From assembly GCA_946885815.1 (NCBI GenBank), contig CAMPHE010000041.1, positions 1-10,045 on the forward strand: DNA of 10,045 nucleotides, read 5' to 3'. The translations under genes and the position numbers were made by a program. Positions 4,100 to 10,045 of the stretch are shown here, piece after piece; the first letter of the stretch is position 1, and each line of letters begins with the position of its first letter. The notes beneath the pieces are model-generated. The model worked only from the letters and a program-made list of their open reading frames with translations. It searched no databases and was not told the DNA's origin. The DNA is from an uncultured Arenimonas sp. GTDB taxonomy: Bacteria > Pseudomonadota > Gammaproteobacteria > Xanthomonadales > Xanthomonadaceae.

Positions 4100-6754
4100 T
4101 CAGTCCCGCAGCCGCTGCAGCAGATCTCGTCCGTCGGACGATGCGAGTTTTCCGTCGAGCCTCGCGAGCGCGTCGCGCGCGTGCGCGCGCCGCGGCTCGG
4201 TCAGCCGCCGCCAGCTTTCGAAGCCGCCGAGCAGCCGCGCCGCGACCTGCGGATTGAGCTTGTCGAGCACGTCGACCTGCGCCGCCACCAGCTGGTAGCC
4301 GGCCCCGTCGCGGCGATGGAAGCCGAGTGGATTGCCGCGCGCGAAACTGCCCACCAGCGCGCGTACGCGATTGGGATTGGTCGGTTTCCACCACGGCGAC
4401 GCCAGCAGCGCCTGCACGTCGTCGAGCGCATCCGGATGCGGCCGGCACGCGACGATGCCGATCCACTTGTCGGTCACCAGCGGATCGCCGGCGAACCGCT
4501 CGCGGAACGACGCCAGCGCCGCCGGTGCCGACGGCGCGGCGAAATGCACCAGATCGCGCAGCGCCGCGAGCCGCTCGGTCATCGTCGTCGCCGACGCGAA
4601 CTGCGCCTGCGCGAGGGCCGCTTCCGGATCGAGTCGCGTCAGCCAGTGCAGGCACGCCACGCGCAGCGCCCGCGCCGCCATCGCCGGCGCGTCGATGCCG
4701 CTCGCCGCCCTCGCCGCGAGCGCGTCGTAGCGCGCCTGCAGGCGGTCGACATGGTCCTCGGCGAGCCGGTCGAGCAGCGATTCGCGGCGCGCGACCAGCG
4801 TGTCGACGTCGACCACGTCCACCATCTCGGCGAGCGTGTCGAAATCCGGCAGCGCCAGGCACTCGGCGACGAACGCCGGATCGGCACCGTCGTCCTCCAG
4901 CAGGTCGGCGAGCGCGTCGCCGAGCGCCGCGGTCGCCGCGTCCTCGTCCATCGTGCGCAGCATCGCCGCCGTCGCCAGCCGCTGCAGCAGGTCCCAGCGA
5001 TTGAACGGATCGCGCTCGAGCCGTGCCAGTCGCGCCAGATCCGCCGGCGTGTATTCGAACGCCAGCTTCGCCGGCGCCGCGAAGCCATGGTTGAATGCCG
5101 CCAGCGGCTTCGCCGGCAACCCGCGCCACCGCAGCGTGTGCGTCGCCCGCGACAGCTCGAAATGCCACTCCCCCGCCGCAGGCGCGACGTCCGTCGCGAC
5201 CGCCCCCGCCGGCCCGATCGCGGCATCACTCTCCGGCACCGCACCGATCCGTTCCCCGTCGCCGCCATACAACGCCACCCGCAACGGCATCATCAGCGGC
5301 ACCGGCGCCGGATACCCAGGCGTCGGCGGCGTGTGCTGGCGCACCGTCAGCACGTAGTCGCCCGTCGCCTCGTCGAACGCTTCCTCGATCCGCAGTTCCG
5401 GCGTCCCCGCCTGCGCATACCAGGCGAGGAACCCCGACAGGTCGCGCCCGCTCGCCGCCGAATGCGCCGCGACGAAATCCTCCAGCGTCGCCGCGCGACC
5501 GTCGCAGTCGGCGAAGTACCGGTCCATGCCGGCGCGGAACGTCGTCTCGCCGAGCAGCGTGTGCAGCACGCGGATGATCTCGGCGCCCTTCTCGTAGATC
5601 GTCAGCGTGTAGAAGTTGGAGATCTCGCGGTACTTCGCCGGCCGCACCGGATGCGCCAGCGCGCCGGCGTCCTCGGCGAACTGCCGTCCGCGCAGCAGCC
5701 GCACCGATTCGATCCGCCGCAGCGCGCGCGAATGCACGTCGCTGCTGAACTCGGTGTCGCGGAACACGGTCAACCCTTCCTTCAGCGACAGCTGGAACCA
5801 GTCGCGCAGCGTCACCCGGTTGCCCGACCAGTTGTGCAGGTACTCGTGCGCGACCACCGATTCGATGCCGAGGAAATCGGCATCCGTCGCGGTGTCCTCG
5901 TCGGCGAGGATGTAGCGCGCGTTGAAGATGTTCAGGCCCTTGTTCTCCATCGCGCCCATCGTGAAGTCCTGCGCGGCGACGATGTTGAACACGTCCAGGT
6001 CGTACGCGCGGCCGAACCGCTGCTCGTCCCAGCGCAGCGCGCGTTCGGCGGCGCCCAGCGCGTACGCGCAGCGCGGCACGTCGGCGGCCTCGGCCCAGAC
6101 ATTGATCGTGATCGCCCGCCCCTCGATCGTCTCGAGTTCGCGCGACAGGCAGCGCAGCGGCCCGGCGGCGACGGCGAACAGATAGCCCGGCGTCGGATGC
6201 GGGTTTTCCCACGCGGCCTCGTGCCGGCCCCCGTCCAGCGCGCGCGCGCCAACCGGATTGCCGTTCGCCAGCAGCACCGGATACGCCGCCGCGTGGGCGC
6301 GCAGCACGATGCGCCACGTCGGCATCACGTCGGGGCGGTCGGCGAGGAACGTGATGCGGCGGAAGCCTTCGGCTTCGCATTGGGTCAGCAGCAACGGGCC
6401 GCTGCGGTACAGGCCTTCGAGCCGCGTGTTCGCGGCCGGCCGGATACGCACCCGCGTTTCCAGCGTGCAGGCCGCCCGCACGCCGATCAGCCGCAGCCGG
6501 CGGCCGTCGTAGTCGTAGGCGTCGGGCGACAGCGGCGCGCCGTCGATCGCGATCGCCAGCAGGTCCAGCTCCTCGCCGTCGAGCAGCGGATCGACGCCGG
6601 GCTGCGCCGGGTCCGGCGAGAGCGCCAGCCGCGCCTCGACGATCGTCGCCTCGGGATCGAGGTCGAACTGCAGGTCGACGGAAGGGATGCGCCACGCGGG
6701 CGGCCGGTAATCGGCGAGGTGGACGTAGCCGTCCGGTCGACTCGGAACACTCAT
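4100..6754 (-). CDS. pepN: Aminopeptidase N (M1 family zinc metallopeptidase)
   Basis: Cytoplasmic zinc aminopeptidase that removes N-terminal residues from peptides. It has 884 residues, close to the roughly 870 of the E. coli enzyme. The N-terminal beta domain (about 1-190) precedes the catalytic domain. That domain holds the substrate-anchoring GAMEN motif (267-271), the zinc motif HEYLH (His303, Glu304, His307) with the third ligand Glu326 in SLKEG, and the transition-state Tyr387 in IYEKGAEII. A beta-sandwich of the DUF3458 type and a helical C-terminal domain follow. All key residues are present and no signal peptide is seen. The ATG at 6754 opens directly onto the family N-terminus; its Shine-Dalgarno (GGAAAG) is weak and about 11 bases away. 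It is divergent from the PLP enzyme, with which it shares a 120-base control region. Confidence 0.96.
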   Translation of the reverse strand: MSVPSRPDGYVHLADYRPPAWRIPSVDLQFDLDPEATIVEARLALSPDPAQPGVDPLLDGEELDLLAIAIDGAPLSPDAYDYDGRRLRLIGVRAACTLETRVRIRPAANTRLEGLYRSGPLLLTQCEAEGFRRITFLADRPDVMPTWRIVLRAHAAAYPVLLANGNPVGARALDGGRHEAAWENPHPTPGYLFAVAAGPLRCLSRELETIEGRAITINVWAEAADVPRCAYALGAAERALRWDEQRFGRAYDLDVFNIVAAQDFTMGAMENKGLNIFNARYILADEDTATDADFLGIESVVAHEYLHNWSGNRVTLRDWFQLSLKEGLTVFRDTEFSSDVHSRALRRIESVRLLRGRQFAEDAGALAHPVRPAKYREISNFYTLTIYEKGAEIIRVLHTLLGETTFRAGMDRYFADCDGRAATLEDFVAAHSAASGRDLSGFLAWYAQAGTPELRIEEAFDEATGDYVLTVRQHTPPTPGYPAPVPLMMPLRVALYGGDGERIGAVPESDAAIGPAGAVATDVAPAAGEWHFELSRATHTLRWRGLPAKPLAAFNHGFAAPAKLAFEYTPADLARLARLERDPFNRWDLLQRLATAAMLRTMDEDAATAALGDALADLLEDDGADPAFVAECLALPDFDTLAEMVDVVDVDTLVARRESLLDRLAEDHVDRLQARYDALAARAASGIDAPAMAARALRVACLHWLTRLDPEAALAQAQFASATTMTERLAALRDLVHFAAPSAPAALASFRERFAGDPLVTDKWIGIVACRPHPDALDDVQALLASPWWKPTNPNRVRALVGSFARGNPLGFHRRDGAGYQLVAAQVDVLDKLNPQVAARLLGGFESWRRLTEPRRAHARDALARLDGKLASSDGRDLLQRLRD

Positions 6755-6787
6755 GTCGCGGCGCTTTCCGGGGGGTGAAAGACAGGG

Positions 6788-6816
6788 CGGTCAGGCTAGC
6801 ACGCGGTTCCTGACCG
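6788..6816. promoter_or_regulatory. Operator-like inverted repeat in the pepN/PLP-enzyme divergent region
   Basis: A perfect 8-bp inverted repeat, CGGTCAGG (6788-6795) and CCTGACCG (6809-6816), has a 13-base spacer. The arms start 21 bp apart, two helical turns, as expected for a dimeric regulator. The left arm overlaps a possible pepN -10 (TAGCCT, minus strand 6798-6793). The binding protein is unknown; a chance hairpin in GC-rich DNA is the alternative. Confidence 0.35.
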
Positions 6817-6874
6817 GCCGCCGCATCCACCGGCGCGCTTGCTACGCTGCGCTCTCGCCCACCGGTGCCGTCGC

Positions 6875-7843
6875 ATGCCGAACGCTCCGCTCGACCACAC
6901 GGCCGTGCTCGCGGCCGCCGCCCGCATCGCCCCGCATGCGCACCGCACGCCCGTGCTGCGCTCGGCGTCGCTCGACGCGCTCGCCGGGGCGTCGCTGCAC
7001 TTCAAGTGCGAAAACCTGCAGCGCTCCGGCGCGTTCAAGTTCCGCGGCGCCTGCAACGCGGTGATGGCGCTCGACGACGCCACCGCCGCGCGCGGCGTCG
7101 TCACCCATTCGTCCGGCAATCACGGCGCGGCACTCGCGCTCGCCGCGCGCGTGCGCGGCATCCCGGCGCATGTGGTGGTGCCGGAAGGCGCGGTCGCGGG
7201 CAAGCTCGCCGCGATCGAAGCGGCCGGCGCCACGCTGCACCGCTGCGCGCCGACGATCGCCGCGCGCGAAGCGATGGCCGAAGCCGTGCGCGCCCGCACC
7301 GGCGCCACGCTGGTGCATCCCTACACCGATCCGCACGTGATCGCCGGCCAGGGTACGGCCGCGCTCGAACTGCTCGCCGAAACCGGGCCGCTCGACGCCC
7401 TGATGACGCCGATCGGCGGCGGCGGCCTCATCGGCGGCAGCGCGATCGCCGCGCATGGCCGTTTCCCCGACCTGCCGGTCTTCGGCGCCGAACCGGAAGG
7501 CGCCGCCGAAACCTTCGAATCGCTGCGCCAAGGGCGCCGCGTCACCGATTTCACGCCCGACACGATCTGCGACGGCCTGCGCGGCACGGTCGGCGCGCTG
7601 AACCTGCAGCTGATGCGCGATCACCGCGTCGAGGCGCTGCTGGTGTCCGACGACGAGGTGCTGGCGGCGATGCGCCTGCTGCTGGAGCGGCTCAAGGTGC
7701 TCGTGGAGCCGTCCGGCGCGACCGTGCTGGCCGCGGTCCTGCGCCATCGCGAGCGCTTCGCCGGCCGCCGCGTCGGCCTTATCCTCTCCGGGGGGAACGT
7801 CGACCGCGCGGTGCTGGCGGCGCTGGCCTCCCGACCCGACTGA
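6875..7843 (+). CDS. PLP-dependent threonine/serine dehydratase or serine racemase-like enzyme
   Basis: Fold-type II PLP enzyme of 322 residues, expected to deaminate serine or threonine to the 2-oxo acid and ammonia, or to racemise serine. Lys55 in SGAFKFRGA is the PLP Schiff-base lysine; SSGNHG (79-84) binds the carboxylate; GGGGL (181-185) holds the PLP phosphate; SGGN (305-308) contacts the pyridine nitrogen. No ACT regulatory domain is present, so it resembles the short TdcB/serine racemase group, not biosynthetic IlvA. Glu206, Ala210 and Glu212 align with the metal site of serine racemase, with Glu replacing the usual Asp. The ATG at 6875 is chosen over a TTG 12 codons upstream, because the N-terminus then starts like the family. 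A TACGCT -10-like hexamer lies at 6843-6848, without a clear -35. Dehydratase versus racemase cannot be settled here. Confidence 0.9.
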   Translation: MPNAPLDHTAVLAAAARIAPHAHRTPVLRSASLDALAGASLHFKCENLQRSGAFKFRGACNAVMALDDATAARGVVTHSSGNHGAALALAARVRGIPAHVVVPEGAVAGKLAAIEAAGATLHRCAPTIAAREAMAEAVRARTGATLVHPYTDPHVIAGQGTAALELLAETGPLDALMTPIGGGGLIGGSAIAAHGRFPDLPVFGAEPEGAAETFESLRQGRRVTDFTPDTICDGLRGTVGALNLQLMRDHRVEALLVSDDEVLAAMRLLLERLKVLVEPSGATVLAAVLRHRERFAGRRVGLILSGGNVDRAVLAALASRPD

Positions 7844-7859
7844 CTCACGGAGCACGCCG

Positions 7860-8315
7860 ATGTCCGCCACCGCCGAACGCGTCGAATGGGCCGGCACCCC
7901 GTCGCAATGGCAGAACGCCGGCTGGTTCCTGTCGTGCCTGCTGCTGATCCCGATTCCGTGGGCGATCTGGCGCTGGCTCGTCGTCCGGAACACCGTGTTC
8001 ACGCTGACCACCGAGCGGCTGCGCATCCGCCGCGGCGTGTTCAACCGCACCACGGAAGACCTGGAGCTCTATCGCGTGCGCGACACCCGCCTCGAGCAGA
8101 CGTTCTTCGAGCGCCTGTTCGGGCTCGGCGAGGTGATCCTCTACACCACCGATGCGTCCACGCCGGAGGTGCACATCGCGTGGCTGAAGGACGCCGAGCT
8201 GCTGCGGGAAACCGTGCGCCGCTTCGCGGAGGAACGCCGCGACGCGAAGCGCGTGCGCACGTTCGAGACGGGCGACGCCGGCCCGACCGGCGAAAGCCAC
8301 GATCTGCTGGACTGA
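7860..8315 (+). CDS. Membrane-anchored bacterial PH-domain protein
   Basis: Small protein of 151 residues. A single hydrophobic segment (about 21-42, rich in Trp and Pro) is followed by a bacterial PH (bPH2/YdbS-like, DUF304) domain at about 44-125. The typical core is seen: TLTTERLRIRRGVFNRTTED, then LELYRVRDTRLEQTFFERLFG with the conserved Arg/Asp pair, then GEVILYTTD. The C-terminal tail is charged and probably disordered. The domain most likely faces the cytoplasm; its ligand is unknown. It starts 16 bases after the PLP-enzyme stop with GGAG about seven bases upstream, so the two form an operon; nothing in the sequence shows a functional link between them. Confidence 0.85.
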   Translation: MSATAERVEWAGTPSQWQNAGWFLSCLLLIPIPWAIWRWLVVRNTVFTLTTERLRIRRGVFNRTTEDLELYRVRDTRLEQTFFERLFGLGEVILYTTDASTPEVHIAWLKDAELLRETVRRFAEERRDAKRVRTFETGDAGPTGESHDLLD

Positions 8316-8320
8316 AAGAA

Positions 8321-8344
8321 GAAGGCGGCCCGCGGGCCGCCTTC
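8321..8344. terminator. Bidirectional terminator between convergent genes
   Basis: A perfect 24-bp palindrome whose half is GAAGGCGGCCCG lies six bases after the PH-gene stop and 26 bases from the protease stop. On the minus strand it is followed by a T-rich TTCTTTC, on the plus strand by a poorer CGTTTC. It probably ends transcription from both sides, better for the protease. Confidence 0.75.
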
Positions 8345-8369
8345 CGTTTCGCGAGTCGCCCGGTCGGAC

Positions 8370-9791
8370 TCAGAGATCGACCGCGCGCGACGCGTTCACG
8401 CGCCCGCCGCCGTACTCGCTGTCGTTGCCCGGCTTGCCCAGGTCGTCGGCCGAGGCGCGCAGGATGCGCTTGACCTGCGCCGGCGCCATCTCGCCGCCGT
8501 GCTTGCCGATGACAAGCGCCGCGACGCCCGCCACGTGCGGCGCCGCCATGCTGGTGCCCGCCGACCAGCTGTACGACGCGAACAGCTGGTTGCCCACCTG
8601 GGCATACCCGCCGACGCTGAACACCATGTCGAACACCCAGCACGCCTGCGGCACGCCGGCCACCACGCACGCCTCGTTGCCCGGATACATGCCGTCGCCA
8701 CCGGGCCCGGCGAAGTCGATCGCCGACTGGCCGTAGTTCGAATAGCTGGCCAGGTAGTCGAGGCTGCCGTTCGGATCGATCGCCCAGCCGACCGGCGCCG
8801 TCGCCGCCACGGTGAGCACGCCCGGCAGTTCGCCCGGGAACGACCGAAGGTTCGACACCCAGCAGCTGCCGTCGTCGTCGCAGACCTTCAGGCCGCTGTC
8901 GGCATCGAGATCGCGGCCGTCGTTGCCGGCGGACGCCACGATGATCGCGTTCTGGCTTTCCGCATAGCGCGTCGCGCGCGCCGCCGCGTTCATCAGGTCG
9001 CGCACGTCGTTGGCGCCTGGGCCGTTCACCTGCAGGCCGCCACGGATGCCGAGGCTCATGTTGATCACGTCCGCGCCCTGGTCGGCGGCGTGCACGATGC
9101 CCTGGATGATGCCGGCGAAGCTGCCGGAGCCGGTGACCTCGGAAAGCACCTTCACCGCGATGAGCTTCGCTTCCGGCGCGACGCCGATCGTGCCGATGCC
9201 GTTGTCGGGCGCCGCGATCGTGCCGGCCACATGCGAGCCGTGGTTGAACACGTTCGTGCGCGACAGGCAGTGCGTCTCGCCCGGCACGAACGACGTGGAG
9301 CCGGCGGCCAGCAGGTTCGGCGCGATGTCCGGGTGGATGCACGCCACGCCGGAGTCGAGCACGGCGACGACGACGCCGGCGCCACGATGACCCTTGTTCC
9401 ACGCACCCGCGGCATCGATCGCCGCATGGCCCCACTGCAGGTCGAAGCGGGTGTCGTTGTCGCCGGACGCCGGCGGATTGGCGTAGTCGGCCTCGTAGTC
9501 CGCGGTCGCGGGCGGCAGGTCGAACTGCAGCTCGATGTCGCGCGCCACCGAGAAGATGCCCGGCACGCGGCTCGCGCGCTGCTGGAAACCGGCATCGGAC
9601 GACTCGACGATCGCGAGGCCGACCTGCGGCAGCCGCGCCGTGACGACGCCGCCGGCCGCTTCGAGCTTGCGCGCGAGCGAGGCGTCGAACTTGTTGCCGT
9701 TGGCGGTCACGACATACGTGGCGGCCTGCGCGGTACCCGCACACACGAGCGTTCCCACGGCCACCGCGATGGCCTTTGCAAGCATCTTCAT
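8370..9791 (-). CDS. Secreted S8 (subtilisin-like) serine protease
   Basis: Extracellular serine endopeptidase precursor of 473 residues. A Sec signal peptide (1-23, ending AGTAQA before ATYVV) is followed by an inhibitor I9-like propeptide (about 24-95) and the peptidase domain. The catalytic triad is complete: Asp146 in AVLDSG, His184 in NHGSHVAG and Ser414 in GTSMAAPHVAG, with Asn290 in ASAGND forming the oxyanion hole. Six mature cysteines (151, 175, 304, 310, 375, 384) would allow three disulphides. The protein stops soon after the peptidase core, so the C-terminal prodomain or P-domain found in many relatives is absent. The ATG at 9791 is preferred over an upstream in-frame start at 9902 because it gives a clean signal peptide and has GAAGGGA about ten bases ahead. 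A Clp/CRP-like site lies upstream. Confidence 0.95.
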   Translation of the reverse strand: MKMLAKAIAVAVGTLVCAGTAQAATYVVTANGNKFDASLARKLEAAGGVVTARLPQVGLAIVESSDAGFQQRASRVPGIFSVARDIELQFDLPPATADYEADYANPPASGDNDTRFDLQWGHAAIDAAGAWNKGHRGAGVVVAVLDSGVACIHPDIAPNLLAAGSTSFVPGETHCLSRTNVFNHGSHVAGTIAAPDNGIGTIGVAPEAKLIAVKVLSEVTGSGSFAGIIQGIVHAADQGADVINMSLGIRGGLQVNGPGANDVRDLMNAAARATRYAESQNAIIVASAGNDGRDLDADSGLKVCDDDGSCWVSNLRSFPGELPGVLTVAATAPVGWAIDPNGSLDYLASYSNYGQSAIDFAGPGGDGMYPGNEACVVAGVPQACWVFDMVFSVGGYAQVGNQLFASYSWSAGTSMAAPHVAGVAALVIGKHGGEMAPAQVKRILRASADDLGKPGNDSEYGGGRVNASRAVDL

Positions 9792-9851
9792 GAAATCTGG
9801 TCCCTTCCCCGGTGGCGCCGGGAGGATCCCGGGGCCCGGGTCGACCGTAAC

Positions 9852-9867
9852 CGTGACGCCGATCACA
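9852..9867 (-). promoter_or_regulatory. Clp/CRP-type binding site upstream of the protease gene
   Basis: The minus strand reads TGTGATCGGCGTCACG, matching TGTGA-N6-TCACA at nine of ten positions. Its centre is about 68 bases before the protease start. In Xanthomonadaceae the CRP homologue Clp is a c-di-GMP-responsive activator of extracellular enzyme genes, which fits a secreted protease. With the site at -41.5, a -10 would fall near GATCCT (about 9829-9824), a weak hexamer, and transcription would start near 9818. Confidence 0.55.
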
Positions 9868-9922
9868 TGCATGTTGCGACGCACCATCAGCGTTCGGGGC
9901 ACGCGCGTGCAGGAATTCGCCG

Positions 9923-10045
9923 CTAGTCGCGCGCCATCGGAACCACCCGGCTGATTTCGCAGCCGCGCTCGAACATCGGATTCGCGGGCACGCCCATGGG
10001 CTCGAACCCGGCCGACGGGTAGTCCTTCAGTGCCACCTTGTCGCC
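9923..10045 (-). CDS. C-terminal end of an unrecognised protein, cut by the window edge
   Basis: The last 40 codons of a leftward gene end in TAG (9923-9925). The peptide runs GDKVALKDYPSAGFEPMGVP and continues ANPMFERGCEISRVVPMARD. Codon use is ordinary for the region and no repeat or low-complexity stretch is seen, which supports real coding. I do not recognise the family. The gene lies upstream of the protease on the same strand, with 131 bases between them; the protease appears to have its own control region there. Confidence 0.5.
   Translation of the reverse strand, partial: GDKVALKDYPSAGFEPMGVPANPMFERGCEISRVVPMARD

Noticed and set aside
4086..4103. Hairpin CTGAAC/GTTCAG over the pepN stop codon as a pepN terminator
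   Set aside because: Only a 6-bp stem, and on the minus strand it is followed by an A-rich, not T-rich, stretch. pepN may read through into the lipoprotein gene.
4181..6778. Very long open frame on the plus strand opposite pepN (about 865 codons)
   Set aside because: Same compositional artefact; PepN on the other strand has every catalytic motif intact.
9792..9902. N-terminal extension of the S8 protease by 37 residues
   Set aside because: It would bury the signal peptide behind a Pro/Gly-rich stretch and place the Clp site and Shine-Dalgarno inside coding sequence; the ATG at 9791 explains both.

Overview
The window is GC-rich DNA (about 70% by eye) from what is most likely a gammaproteobacterium of the order Lysobacterales (Xanthomonadales). 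The basis is the close resemblance of the MnmG protein to Xanthomonas-type MnmG as I remember it, the gene content, and a Clp/CRP-type site ahead of a secreted protease. No mobile element, tRNA, rRNA or CRISPR array is visible.

Layout. Positions 1-6754 read leftwards (minus strand). In transcription order they hold pepN (aminopeptidase N), a tyrosine-rich and proline-repeat lipoprotein, a 399-base non-coding gap, mnmG (tRNA wobble-uridine modification), a DUF2062 membrane protein coupled to it, a compact intergenic repeat, and the first codons of an exported protein cut by the window edge. From 6875 to 8315 two genes read rightwards: a fold-type II PLP serine/threonine dehydratase or racemase, and a small membrane-anchored bacterial PH-domain protein. 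A perfect 24-bp palindrome, a likely shared terminator, separates them from a convergent S8 (subtilisin-like) secreted protease at 8370-9791. The last 123 bases hold the C-terminal end of an unrecognised minus-strand gene.

The coding genes are mostly ordinary. The most unusual part is the gap at 2733-3131. On the plus strand a near-consensus sigma-54 (RpoN) promoter lies 27 bases before a very strong intrinsic terminator hairpin begins, counted from the predicted start plus a short hairpin array. With no reading frame needed between them, this predicts a small RNA of about 122 nt (2821-2942). All three of its predicted hairpins show GGGG in the loop. Eight bases beyond its end, a terminator on the opposite strand closes a minus-strand RNA (lipoprotein 3'UTR or separate sRNA). 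That RNA carries two copies of the complement of one of those loops, one of them a perfect 12-base match. The locus therefore looks like a tail-to-tail pair of RNAs able to pair in trans. This is a sequence-based prediction and has not been tested.

Other regulatory signals are a 9-of-10 Clp/CRP-type site upstream of the secreted protease, an operator-like inverted repeat between pepN and the PLP enzyme, and a 10-bp-periodic intergenic repeat downstream of the DUF2062 gene that also supplies that gene's stop codon.
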